DNA from: Erysipelotrichaceae bacterium
GTDB lineage: Bacteria; Bacillota_I; Bacilli_A; Erysipelotrichales; Erysipelotrichaceae
Reading direction: 5' to 3'
DNA: 18,673 nt
NCBI GenBank assembly: GCA_900759455.1
Contig: CAAEVI010000068.1
Span: 1-18,673 of the forward strand
The position numbers and the translations under genes are program-made. Positions within the stretch are counted from its first letter, which is position 1; every line of letters begins with the position of its first letter. Of this stretch, positions 8,097-16,071 are shown in pieces. The notes under the pieces are model-generated. The model did not search any database, was not told the DNA's origin, and saw only the letters and a list, made by a program, of their open reading frames with translations.

Positions 8097-8642
8097 TTAA
8101 ACTGACATGATTTCATCTGATTTTTCTTTGACCATCGCATCAATTTGTTTCACAAAGCGATCTGTCATTTTTTGAATTTTTTCCTGAGCATCTTTACGCA
8201 TATCCTCAGTCAGTTCCTTGTCTTTTTTAGCCATGTCATTGCCGTCACGGCGAATATTACGAACCGCGATCTTGCATTCTTCACCGTATTTATGTGCTTC
8301 CTTTGCAAGATCCTTACGGCGGTCTTCAGTCAGAGCTGGAACATTAATACGGATAACATCCCCGTCGTTCTGTGGTACCAGACCGAGATTTGCTGCAGAG
8401 ATGGCATGATCCATATCTTTAAGGATCGAACGGTCATAAGGTTTTACAACCAGCTGACGTCCTTCAACAACCTGAATGGATGAGATCTGGTTGATTGGAG
8501 TCGGACTTCCGTAATACTCTACGCTGACACGCTCCAACATATTCGCATTTGCGCGGCCAGTACGGATCGTACGCAGATTTGATTCCAGATTTTCCATTGC
8601 TTTGTTCATTTTTGCTTCAACGCTGTCTAAGATCTGTTTCAT
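8097..8642 (-). CDS. frr: Ribosome recycling factor
   Basis: RRF splits post-termination ribosomes together with EF-G. The 181-aa length fits the family (about 185). The N-terminal helix with LRTIRTGRAN (23-32), the middle domain with PINQISSI and KPYDRSILKDM (67-77), and RNIRRDGND (128-136) with the conserved arginines are all present, ending in the long C-terminal helix. The start at 8642 shares one base with the pyrH stop (TAATG), and its GGAGGAG ribosome binding site is made from the GAG-GAG codons at the end of pyrH, so the two genes are co-transcribed and coupled. Confidence 0.98.
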   Translation of the reverse strand: MKQILDSVEAKMNKAMENLESNLRTIRTGRANANMLERVSVEYYGSPTPINQISSIQVVEGRQLVVKPYDRSILKDMDHAISAANLGLVPQNDGDVIRINVPALTEDRRKDLAKEAHKYGEECKIAVRNIRRDGNDMAKKDKELTEDMRKDAQEKIQKMTDRFVKQIDAMVKEKSDEIMSV

Positions 8643-9367
8643 TAATTATGCTCCTCCATCGTTCTTTTTGAGATAACAGTACCGGCCACTTCGCCTTTAA
8701 CTGCTTTTATTATATTTCCCCGTTCATTCATATTGAATACAACAAGGTCAATATTATTATCCATGCACATGCTTGTTGCTGTGGAATCCATGACCTGCAG
8801 TTCCCGCTGCAGCAATTCCATATAAGACAACTGATCAAATTTCTTAGCATCCGGATTCTTTTTCGGATCACTGTCATATACGCCATCTACACCATTCTTT
8901 GCCATCAAGATCACATCTGCACCGATTTCGCTGGCACGCAGAGCCGCCGTCGTATCCGTTGAAAAGTAGGGACTGCCTGTACCGGCACCAAAAATGACGA
9001 CACGTCCTTTTTCGAGATGACGAATGGCACGACGCTGAATAAACGGTTCGGCAATTTTCTGCATTTCAATTGCTGTCTGAACGCGTGTCTCTACATCTTT
9101 TTGTTCCAAAGCATTCTGAACAGCCAATGCATTGATGACCGTCCCGAGCATCCCCATATAATCTGCCTGCACACGATCGACACCCATTTGTTCGATCATC
9201 TTGCCACGTACGAAGTTTCCGCCGCCGACAACAATCGCAAGGTCGACACCAAGTTCATGCACCTGTTTTAATTCCTCGGCAAGCTTTGACAGCACGCTTG
9301 GATCAAATGCATATTCCGGGGATGACAATGCTTCTCCGCTCAGCTTTAATAGAACTCTTTTATACAT
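8642..9367 (-). CDS. pyrH: UMP kinase
   Basis: A hexameric bacterial UMP kinase of the amino acid kinase superfamily, converting UMP to UDP for all pyrimidine nucleotide and sugar-nucleotide synthesis. The phosphate-binding KLSGEAL is at 8-14, the GGGN turn at 48-51, the RVQADYMGM helix at 65-73 and the TGSPYFSTDTTAA stretch in the middle. The 241-aa length is standard. It starts the transcription unit downstream of the tsf terminator and has its own promoter. The ribosome binding site is weak (GAAGGA far upstream or AGGCG close by), so the ATG at 9367 rests mainly on the conserved N-terminus. Confidence 0.98.
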   Translation of the reverse strand: MYKRVLLKLSGEALSSPEYAFDPSVLSKLAEELKQVHELGVDLAIVVGGGNFVRGKMIEQMGVDRVQADYMGMLGTVINALAVQNALEQKDVETRVQTAIEMQKIAEPFIQRRAIRHLEKGRVVIFGAGTGSPYFSTDTTAALRASEIGADVILMAKNGVDGVYDSDPKKNPDAKKFDQLSYMELLQRELQVMDSTATSMCMDNNIDLVVFNMNERGNIIKAVKGEVAGTVISKRTMEEHN

Positions 9368-9415
9368 ATTCGCCTGATTCCTTCCCGTGTCCTGCTACAC
9401 ACTTTTTTCAAAGAG

Positions 9416-9444
9416 ATTATACAATAATTTATTGCAGATTTCTA
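9416..9444 (-). promoter_or_regulatory. Promoter for pyrH-frr
   Basis: On the minus strand TATAAT (9416-9421) is preceded, 17 nt upstream, by TAGAAA (9439-9444, 4 of 6 to TTGACA). Initiation near 9409 gives a leader of about 40 nt. It lies downstream of the tsf terminator, separating pyrH from rpsB-tsf. Confidence 0.65.
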
Positions 9445-9525
9445 CTTGTTTTTACAATTCACGCATGATGCTTTTACCTTAATTTTCACTGTCCGATATC
9501 ATACACCAGTGTTTTCAATCTGCAT

Positions 9526-9554
9526 AAGAAAGGTGCAGCTTAAAAAGCTGCACC
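9526..9554 (-). terminator. Terminator of rpsB-tsf
   Basis: GGTGCAGCTT (9532-9541) and AAGCTGCACC (9545-9554) form a 10-bp stem with a 3-nt loop, about 20 nt past the tsf stop. On the minus strand it is followed by TTTCTT, a short and imperfect U tract. Confidence 0.75.
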
Positions 9555-9573
9555 ACATGATCACACCGATCAA

Positions 9574-10461
9574 TTAACCTTTGATCTGGCTCATTACTTC
9601 TTCTGCAAAGTTTTCTTCGCGTTTTTCGATTCCTTCACCAACAGCGTAACGAACAAATGACTTAACATCTGCACCGTTCTCTTTCAGGAACTGAGAAACT
9701 TTCTGATCCGGATTCAGGAAGAATTCCTGGTCCATCAAGCACTGATCCTTGAAGTGTTTTGAAATTTTGCCTTCAATGATCTTAGCAAGCATCTGCTCAG
9801 GTTTTCCTGCCATTTTAGGATCTTCCTTCATGATGTTCAGCTGTACGCCGCGTTCATGTTCAACAACTTCAGCCGGGATCTCATCACGGTTGATATATGT
9901 CGGAGACATGCTGGCAATCTGCATTGCCATGTTTTTAGCAACCGCTGCATCTTCTTTTCCGTTCAGAACAGTCAGAACAGAAATTTTTCCGCCCATGTGC
10001 ATATAAGCACCGAAGAATTCGTCATCTGCTTTCTCTACAACGGCAAAACGACGCAGAGTGATTTTTTCACCGATAGTCGCAGTTGCATTTGTGATAACAT
10101 CCTGCAGTGTTCCTTCTGCAGTATTGCATGCAAGAGCTGCATCCAGATCAGCAGGTTTGTTTGCAAACAAAGCAGCCTGAATCGTATCCAGCAGTGCCAG
10201 GAACTGATCGTTCTTCGCAACGAAGTCAGTTTCTGAGTTTACTTCGAAGATAACTCCAGTGTTTCCTTCTACAGCTGCACGAGTCAAACCTTCAGCAGCG
10301 ATGCGTCCTGATTTTTTAGCAGCTTTTGCGATTCCTTTTTCACGCAGCCAGTCAACTGCTTTTTCGATATCGCCTTCGCATTCAGTCAGGGCTTTTTTGC
10401 AGTCCATCATTCCTGCGCCAGTTTTTTCACGCAGTTCTTTTACTAAGCTAGCAGTAATCAT
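9574..10461 (-). CDS. tsf: Translation elongation factor Ts
   Basis: The nucleotide exchange factor that releases GDP from EF-Tu. The N-terminal UBA-like domain has TGAGMMDCKKAL at 14-25, and the core begins with NSETDFVAKN at 75-84, both hallmark segments of the family. The length is 295 aa, normal for Firmicutes. GGGAGG lies 8 nt upstream of the ATG. It follows rpsB by 23 nt and is co-transcribed with it, the near-universal bacterial arrangement. The unit ends at the hairpin just downstream. Confidence 0.98.
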   Translation of the reverse strand: MITASLVKELREKTGAGMMDCKKALTECEGDIEKAVDWLREKGIAKAAKKSGRIAAEGLTRAAVEGNTGVIFEVNSETDFVAKNDQFLALLDTIQAALFANKPADLDAALACNTAEGTLQDVITNATATIGEKITLRRFAVVEKADDEFFGAYMHMGGKISVLTVLNGKEDAAVAKNMAMQIASMSPTYINRDEIPAEVVEHERGVQLNIMKEDPKMAGKPEQMLAKIIEGKISKHFKDQCLMDQEFFLNPDQKVSQFLKENGADVKSFVRYAVGEGIEKREENFAEEVMSQIKG

Positions 10462-10484
10462 TTCAGATTCCTCCCTTTTACTTT

Positions 10485-11420
10485 TTATTCAGCAGCAGCC
10501 TGTGCAGGTGCTTCTGTTTTAGTCTCAGTTTCAGCCGGTTTTGCACCTTCGCGTTTCTGGAACGGTGCTCTTCCGTCACGACGTTTGTTTCTGTCATAAG
10601 GACGACGGTTACGACGTTCTTCATTTCTCTGACGACGGCGACGCTCATTTTCAGCGATCTGCTCTTCCACATTGATGATTACATCTTTCATTGTAACATC
10701 TGCTTCGTTTTCATCCTGGCTGTGAGCCACGCTCAGCAGTCCGCCTTTAGCCTCAACGATAGCATCTGCCATCAATGTAGTGATCAGTTTAACTGAACGC
10801 ATTGCATCATCATTAGATGCAATTGGGTAATCAACTGTCTCAGGATCGCAGTTTGTGTCAACCATCGCAAATACAGGGATTCCCAGTTTCTTAGCTTCAG
10901 CTACTGCATTGTGTTCTTCTTTTGGATCGATAACGAAGATTGCGTTAGGCAGTTTCTTCATTTCTTTAATACCGCCGAGGAAGTTTTCCAGACGTGCTTT
11001 TTCTTTTTTGATCTGTGCAACTTCTTTCTTCGGATATAAATCCAGTTTTCCGCTGGCTTCCATTTCTTCGATTTCTACCAGACGTTTTACACGTTTCTGA
11101 ATTGTACGGAAGTTAGTAAGCAATCCGCCCAGCCATCTCTGATTTACAAAGAATGAACCGCTGCGCAGAGCTTCTTCAACAACAACAGTCTGTGCCTGTT
11201 TTTTTGTACCTACGAACAGTACTTTACCGCCTTTTTCAGCAATATCCTTCATTGCTGCGTAAGCTGTGTCCAACTGCTCCAGTGTTTTTTCCAGGTTGAT
11301 GATGTAGACGTTGTTGCGGCTGGCATAAATGTTTGGTTTCATCTTAGGGTTCCATCTGCGTGTCTGATGACCGAAATGAACACCAGCCTCCAATAATTTT
11401 CTCATTGAAACTACTGACAT
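10485..11420 (-). CDS. rpsB: Ribosomal protein S2 with a long charged C-terminal extension
   Basis: A small-subunit ribosomal protein, assembled late and needed for S1 or mRNA-platform function. The core (1 to about 225) matches S2 throughout: EAGVHFGHQTRRWNPKM at 11-27, FVGTKKQAQ at 69-77, NQRWLGG at 93-99, FVIDPKEEHNAVAEA at 162-176 and VDTNCDP at 187-193. At 311 aa it is about 65 longer than B. subtilis S2. The extra C-terminal part has an acidic linker (235-257), a block rich in Arg/Glu/Asn (258-290) and a Thr/Glu/Pro/Ala tail (291-311). The frame also extends upstream, but I chose the ATG at 11420 because the family starts there and GAGGAA sits a suitable distance upstream. Confidence 0.97.
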   Translation of the reverse strand: MSVVSMRKLLEAGVHFGHQTRRWNPKMKPNIYASRNNVYIINLEKTLEQLDTAYAAMKDIAEKGGKVLFVGTKKQAQTVVVEEALRSGSFFVNQRWLGGLLTNFRTIQKRVKRLVEIEEMEASGKLDLYPKKEVAQIKKEKARLENFLGGIKEMKKLPNAIFVIDPKEEHNAVAEAKKLGIPVFAMVDTNCDPETVDYPIASNDDAMRSVKLITTLMADAIVEAKGGLLSVAHSQDENEADVTMKDVIINVEEQIAENERRRRQRNEERRNRRPYDRNKRRDGRAPFQKREGAKPAETETKTEAPAQAAAE

Positions 11421-11462
11421 TTTAAAATTCCTCTCTTTCCGTTGTTCCTCCATCACTTCTGA

Positions 11463-11510
11463 CATCCGCAACTTTATCTGTCGTTTCACTGGCTAAAGCA
11501 CGGGCGGATG
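11463..11510 (-). promoter_or_regulatory. Possible structured leader of rpsB
   Basis: Inside the roughly 125-nt rpsB leader a perfect 7-bp inverted repeat, CATCCGC (11504-11510) and GCGGATG (11463-11469) on the transcript, encloses a second pairing, CTTTA with TAAAG. The resulting two-part stem lies about 40 nt before the start codon. Ribosomal protein operons are often self-regulated by such leaders, but I recognise no named motif here. Confidence 0.4.
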
Positions 11511-11554
11511 AATCCATGATGTGTGTCATTATGCGTGCATTCACACGCTTATTT

Positions 11555-11582
11555 ATTATAACACAGCAAAAAACGAATGCAA
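11555..11582 (-). promoter_or_regulatory. Promoter for rpsB-tsf
   Basis: On the minus strand TGTTATAAT gives an extended -10 (TATAAT at 11555-11560), with a poor -35 TTGCAT at 11577-11582 and 16-nt spacing. Initiation near 11548 gives a leader of about 125 nt before rpsB. A perfect TTGACA further upstream is 29 nt away and too far to serve this -10. Confidence 0.7.
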
Positions 11583-11641
11583 GCGCTTCTGTCAAAATTA
11601 CATCTTGTTTTTTAGCTGTTTTTTAGAACTGCTGTGTTTTT

Positions 11642-12550
11642 TTACTTTTCTTTTGCAAGTGGATGCGCACTTTCATATGCTTTGCGCAGCCGCTCCTGGG
11701 TCACATGCACGTAAATCTGGGTCGTCGAAAGCGAAGCATGACCTAACAATTCCTGAACCACCCGTATATCTGCGCCGTTATCCAGCAAATGCGTGGCAAA
11801 ACTGTGGCGGAAGATATGAGGATGGATACGGATGCTCAGACCACACTCATCACAATGACGAGCCATGATATATTGTACACCTCTTGGGGTCAATGCTTTT
11901 CCCCGCTGATTTACGAACAATGTTCGATGCGCAAGGGGCCCGCTCCATTTTTCTCTTACATTTAATAGATATTCCTGCAGCCGCTGTGCTATCTTTTCGT
12001 AAAAAGGAACGATCCTTTCTTTATCTCCTTTACCGCGTACATGGAGAATGTGATCGTCGAAATCCAGATCCTCGATCTGCAGTGTTGTTACTTCACTGAC
12101 ACGAAGGCCGCAGGCATACATCAGCTCAAACATGGCCCTGTCCCGTTTTCCGACCAGCGTGCTATCATCAATGGAATCGAGAAATGTCCTGATTTCCTCA
12201 ATGAACATAAATTCAGGAATTCTTTTCGGTGCCTTTGGCCCCTTTATATATTCCAAAGGATTATTCAGCACTCCGACATACTCATTGAGATAACGATAAA
12301 AAGAACGAATAGAGCTGATCTTGCGTGAAATCGTGGAAGCCCTGCGCTGATTTCCTTTGTCATCCTCACTGATCGATGCGATGTAATTCATCAATACGAT
12401 CCGGTCTACCTCTTCCAGAGACTGCACGCCCTCACGCTTCAGAAATAAGAAAAACTGTTCAAGATCCCTGCGATACGCATCCAGCGTATGTTTCGACCCT
12501 GTATTGCGCTGTGCCGTATAATTCAAGAAACGTTCAAGATATTCTTCCAT
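11642..12550 (-). CDS. xerC: Tyrosine recombinase XerC
   Basis: A site-specific recombinase that, with a XerD partner, resolves chromosome dimers at dif. The N-terminal SAM-like domain (1-105) precedes the catalytic domain, where all active residues are visible: R150 in CGLRVSE, K174 in RGKGDKER, H245 and R248 in HIFRHSF, H271 in LLGHASLS and nucleophile Y280 in TTQIYVH. The 302-aa size is normal. I name it XerC rather than XerD because of the topA-trmFO-xerC context (codV position in Bacilli); sequence alone cannot separate them here. The start could be ATG at 12550 (TGATG overlap with trmFO) or GTG at 12553 (GTGA overlap). hslV and hslU do not follow. Confidence 0.93.
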   Translation of the reverse strand: MEEYLERFLNYTAQRNTGSKHTLDAYRRDLEQFFLFLKREGVQSLEEVDRIVLMNYIASISEDDKGNQRRASTISRKISSIRSFYRYLNEYVGVLNNPLEYIKGPKAPKRIPEFMFIEEIRTFLDSIDDSTLVGKRDRAMFELMYACGLRVSEVTTLQIEDLDFDDHILHVRGKGDKERIVPFYEKIAQRLQEYLLNVREKWSGPLAHRTLFVNQRGKALTPRGVQYIMARHCDECGLSIRIHPHIFRHSFATHLLDNGADIRVVQELLGHASLSTTQIYVHVTQERLRKAYESAHPLAKEK

Positions 12551-13845
12551 CACAGCATTTCCCTGATTAACGCAATTTCTTCAAGCGCCTGTCGGCAGAT
12601 CGCTTCTTTTCGCTCATGTTTCTTTACTTTTTCCTTTAAAGTAACTATACCGAAATTAGCGTTCATCGGTTGAAAATACGAAGCAGAGGCATGCGTGATG
12701 TAATATGCCATTGATCCCATGATACAGGTATTCGGGAAAACCACCGGATCTTTTTTCTGCATCAGCCGCGCCATGTTGATACCGGCAATCAGACCGCTTG
12801 CGGCGCTCTCAACATAACCTTCCACACCGCACATCTGTCCCGCAAAAAACAGGTCATCTCTCTTTACACACTGATAAGTCTGCCTGAGCACCTTCGGTGC
12901 ACACAGATAGGAATTCCTATGCATCACACCGTAACGGACAATATTACAGTTTTCCAGACCGGGGATCATGGAAAGCAAACGTTTCTGTTCTCCCCATTTC
13001 AGATGCGTCTGAAAGCCGACAACATTATACAAGGTATCCACGGCATTATCCTGGCGCAGCTGTACAACGGCATACGGACGAGAGCCGTCCGGACGCTGTA
13101 ACCCGACCGGTTTCATCGGACCAAACAGCAATGTTTTGCGTCCTCTTCTGGCCATCTCTTCAAACGGCATGCATCCTTCAAAATAAATTTCTTTATCGAT
13201 ATCATGCAGCGGTGCAGTCTGCGCATGAATCAATTCTTCATAGAATTGATTAAATTCTTCTTCATTCATTGCACAGTTGATATAATCCGCCTCTCCCTTG
13301 TCATAGCGTGACTTCCGGTATGCTTTCGTAAAATCAATTGAATCTTTTTCAATAATCGGTGCAGCCGCATCATAGAAATGAAAATAATCTTCGTGCAGAT
13401 AAGCCTTGATAGCAGCAGAAAGCGAATCACTGGTCAACGGACCGCTGGCAATGATAAGCGGTCCATCCGGAATTTCCCTGACTTCCTCGCAGACAAATTC
13501 AACCAGAGGATGTGACTTCAGCTTCTCTGTGATCCACTCGGAAAAACCTTCCCGGTCCACAGCCAATGCACTTCCGGCCGGGATACGATGAAGATCGGCA
13601 CTCTGCATGATAAGAGAATCCAGCTGCCGCATTTCCTCCTTCAGGATACCGACCGCGTTATTCAACGAATCGCTGCGCAATGAATTTGAGCAGACAAGCT
13701 CTGCGAAGCGTTCGCTGTGATGCGCCGGTGATTTCTGTTTTGGACGCATTTCAATCAAACGTACCGGGATACCGCGGCTGACCAGCTGCCAGCATGCCTC
13801 ACATCCGGCCAGCCCGGCACCGATAATGGTTACGCGTTCATTCAT
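12550..13845 (-). CDS. trmFO: Folate-dependent tRNA m5U54 methyltransferase TrmFO
   Basis: A flavoprotein that forms ribothymidine at position 54 of the tRNA T loop using methylenetetrahydrofolate and a reduced FAD. The N-terminal dinucleotide motif GAGLAG is at 9-14. KSPAHHSERFAELVCSNS at 38-55 carries C52 (C53 in B. subtilis), and the substrate-binding cysteine is C225 in FEGCMPFEEMARRG. The FGPMKPVGL stretch follows. At 431 aa it is full length. The ATG at 13845 overlaps the topA stop as ATGA, with AGGGTGA about 7 nt upstream. This is the classic Firmicutes topA-trmFO (gid) pair; TrmFO replaces the SAM-dependent TrmA of other bacteria. Confidence 0.98.
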   Translation of the reverse strand: MNERVTIIGAGLAGCEACWQLVSRGIPVRLIEMRPKQKSPAHHSERFAELVCSNSLRSDSLNNAVGILKEEMRQLDSLIMQSADLHRIPAGSALAVDREGFSEWITEKLKSHPLVEFVCEEVREIPDGPLIIASGPLTSDSLSAAIKAYLHEDYFHFYDAAAPIIEKDSIDFTKAYRKSRYDKGEADYINCAMNEEEFNQFYEELIHAQTAPLHDIDKEIYFEGCMPFEEMARRGRKTLLFGPMKPVGLQRPDGSRPYAVVQLRQDNAVDTLYNVVGFQTHLKWGEQKRLLSMIPGLENCNIVRYGVMHRNSYLCAPKVLRQTYQCVKRDDLFFAGQMCGVEGYVESAASGLIAGINMARLMQKKDPVVFPNTCIMGSMAYYITHASASYFQPMNANFGIVTLKEKVKKHERKEAICRQALEEIALIREML

Positions 13846-16001
13846 TCCTGATCACCCTGTGTTCCTTCCTTTTCTTTCTCCTGTTCGTTTTTCTTGCTTT
13901 TTTTAGGTTCTTTCTTAATATATTTACATTTTGGATAATTACTGCATCCGACAAATGTTGTCCCGTAACGGGACTTACGGCGTACCAGCTCATGCCCGCA
14001 TTCCGGGCAAAGCTCGCCGGTCGGCTCCGGCTTTGCCTTTTCCTTCAGACTTTTGATTGTCTTGCATTCCGGATAATTGCTGCATGCAAGAAAGCTGCCG
14101 TAACGGCCTTTTTTCATGACCATCTTCGCTCCGCAGTTTGGACAAACCTCATTGCTTTCTTCCGGTTCCTCTTCACTTTTTGTGTAGCGGCATTTTGGAA
14201 AATTGATGCAGGAAACAAATTTACCATAACGGCCGTTGCGATACACCAGCTCACTGCCGCATTCCGGACAGAGCTCACCGGTACGCTCCAGTTCCTTTTT
14301 TTCCATATTATCGTAAGCCGTCTGCACCAGAGGTTCAAATTCATCCCAGAAAGTCTGCAGCTCTTCGATGTTATTGCGCTCCCCGTTGGCAATTTCATCC
14401 AGATGCGATTCCATTTCCGCAGTATACATGACATTGATGATCGTATTAAAAAACTCCTGCAGCTTTTGATCCGTCAGCTCACCCTGTTCACTAGGCACAA
14501 ACACTTTGGTTCGGCTTCCTTCGCTTGATTTTTCAAGTGTGGCATATCCACGAGCCTGCAGTGTATCAATGATCATTGCATAAGTGCTCGGTCGGCCGAT
14601 TCCTTTTTCTTCCAGCTCCTTGATCAAACGGGCTTCGCTGTAACGAAGCGGCGGTTCTGTAAAATGCTGCTTTCCGTCAAGCTTGACATCTTTTAATTCC
14701 TCCTGTTCCTCCAGCATCGGAAGAACATCGTCCTTGACTTGCTCATATTTTCCATAAGCTTTCAGATAGCCGTCAAAAGTAAGCGTAGATCCGTTTGCCG
14801 AAAACAGACAGCGGTTGCACGTGATCTTCGCACTGACAGCATCACTTTTGCTTGGTGCCATCAAAGAAGCCAGCGTGCGATAATAAATCAAATGGTAAAG
14901 CTTATACTGATCATTTGTCAGATATTTTTTTACATTCTCAGGCGTATTCATCACGTTTGTCGGACGGATCGCCTCATGTGCATCCTGCGCATTCTCATCG
15001 TTTTTCTGTCTTGCTCTTCCTTTATACTCTTTTCCGTAAACCGTTTCAATATAATGGAATGCATCATTGAGAAAGACTGGGGACAGACGGGTAGAGTCAC
15101 TTCGCATATAACTGATCAAACCCTCGCTGTGCCCGCCTAAATCAATACCTTCATACAGCTTTTGCGCAATCTGCATTGTCTTTTTTGCACCAAAGCCAAG
15201 TTTTGTGCTTGCTTCCTGCTGCAGTGTCGAAGTAATAAAAGGCATTTTAGGATCCTTCTTTTTTACTTTGCGTTCGATTCCCGTAACGATAAAAGGTTGA
15301 TTTTTACAGCTGGCAATTATTTCATCCGTCTGTTCCTTGTTTTTTAATTTTGCCTTTTTACCGTCGATCTTCAGCAGTCCCGCCGTAAAACCGGTTTTTT
15401 CTTTCTGACATAGTGCATCCAGAGTCCAGTATTCCTGCTTTTTGAAGTTTCTGATTTCGTTTTCACGCTCAACAATCAGACGCAGCGCCACGGACTGTAC
15501 GCGTCCCGCTGATTTCGACTGAATTTTATTTTGCAGCAGCTTCGAGAGGCGAAACCCGATGATACGATCCAGCATACGTCTTGTTTCCTGCGATTTCACC
15601 AGATTCTGATCGATTTTCTGCGGATGCTTCATCGCCTCTAAGATAGCCTGTTTTGTGATTTCATGAAATACGATACGATTGTCTTCTTCCATATCAAGCC
15701 CCAGCACGGATGCCAGATGCCACGCAATGGCTTCTCCTTCCCGGTCAGGGTCGCTCGCAAGGTAAACATGATCACTGTTTTTTGCCAGCTTCTGCAGTTC
15801 TTTCACTACTTCTTTCTTATCAGAGCTGATTTTGTAGTTTGGCTGAAAATTGTGCTCGACATCAATTCCCAGACCGCCTTTGCCGCTTGTGGCCAAATCA
15901 CGTATATGTCCTTTGCTGGATACAACATGGTAGTCATCTCCAAGATATTTCTCAATTGTTTTGGATTTAGAAGGTGATTCCACAATCACTAAATTTTTCA
16001 T
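13842..16001 (-). CDS. topA: DNA topoisomerase I
   Basis: A type IA topoisomerase relaxing negative supercoils. The Toprim domain begins at VESPSKSKTIEKYLG (7-21), with the acidic triad in ASDPDREGE (D84, D86, E88). The catalytic tyrosine is Y298 in ISYMRSDST (usually MRTDS). GRPSTYA at 469-475 is the conserved domain IV loop. Three C-terminal zinc ribbons are complete, each with four cysteines: 578/581/598/604, 620/623/640/646 and 665/668/686/692. A Lys/Glu tail follows. The length is 719 aa. The ATG at 16001 has GGAGG 8 nt upstream; the in-frame ATG at 16016 would put that site inside the gene. A strong promoter makes this the head of topA-trmFO-xerC. Confidence 0.98.
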   Translation of the reverse strand: MKNLVIVESPSKSKTIEKYLGDDYHVVSSKGHIRDLATSGKGGLGIDVEHNFQPNYKISSDKKEVVKELQKLAKNSDHVYLASDPDREGEAIAWHLASVLGLDMEEDNRIVFHEITKQAILEAMKHPQKIDQNLVKSQETRRMLDRIIGFRLSKLLQNKIQSKSAGRVQSVALRLIVERENEIRNFKKQEYWTLDALCQKEKTGFTAGLLKIDGKKAKLKNKEQTDEIIASCKNQPFIVTGIERKVKKKDPKMPFITSTLQQEASTKLGFGAKKTMQIAQKLYEGIDLGGHSEGLISYMRSDSTRLSPVFLNDAFHYIETVYGKEYKGRARQKNDENAQDAHEAIRPTNVMNTPENVKKYLTNDQYKLYHLIYYRTLASLMAPSKSDAVSAKITCNRCLFSANGSTLTFDGYLKAYGKYEQVKDDVLPMLEEQEELKDVKLDGKQHFTEPPLRYSEARLIKELEEKGIGRPSTYAMIIDTLQARGYATLEKSSEGSRTKVFVPSEQGELTDQKLQEFFNTIINVMYTAEMESHLDEIANGERNNIEELQTFWDEFEPLVQTAYDNMEKKELERTGELCPECGSELVYRNGRYGKFVSCINFPKCRYTKSEEEPEESNEVCPNCGAKMVMKKGRYGSFLACSNYPECKTIKSLKEKAKPEPTGELCPECGHELVRRKSRYGTTFVGCSNYPKCKYIKKEPKKSKKNEQEKEKEGTQGDQE

Positions 16002-16020
16002 TCTGACTGCCTCCATTCTA

Positions 16021-16036
16021 AAAATACTCGTATTTT
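16021..16036. repeat. Palindrome at the predicted topA transcription start
   Basis: AAAATAC, a TC spacer and GTATTTT form a perfect 7-bp inverted repeat. It lies directly after the -10 of the topA promoter, covering the expected start site and the first leader bases. It could be an operator, a small leader hairpin, or a weak terminator for upstream dprA. Confidence 0.5.
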
Positions 16037-16065
16037 ATTATTTCCGCATTTTTTGCTTTTGTCAA
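16037..16065 (-). promoter_or_regulatory. Near-consensus sigma-A promoter for topA
   Basis: On the minus strand a perfect TTGACA (16060-16065), 17-nt spacer and AATAAT (16037-16042, 5 of 6). It lies in the gap between the dprA stop and topA, with a leader of about 29 nt, so topA-trmFO-xerC need not depend on dprA transcription. Confidence 0.8.
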
Positions 16066-16071
16066 ATGTTT

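Noticed and set aside
9480..9525. CACTG..CAGTG inverted repeat upstream of pyrH
   Set aside because: Only 5 bp with a long loop, and outside the predicted promoter and leader; could easily be chance.
11421..11489. rpsB starting upstream at 11489 or at the ATG near 11453
   Set aside because: S2 proteins start at the MSVVSM region, a GAGGAA site precedes 11420, and the extra frame lies in the leader.
11600..11640. Imperfect hairpin after xerC
   Set aside because: The stem has a mismatch and is followed by A rather than U on the transcribed strand, so it is not a convincing terminator.
13992..14528. 178-aa plus-strand open frame, rich in Phe and Leu
   Set aside because: It is antisense to the topA zinc-ribbon region; the apparent hydrophobicity comes from the Lys/Glu codons of topA read backwards.
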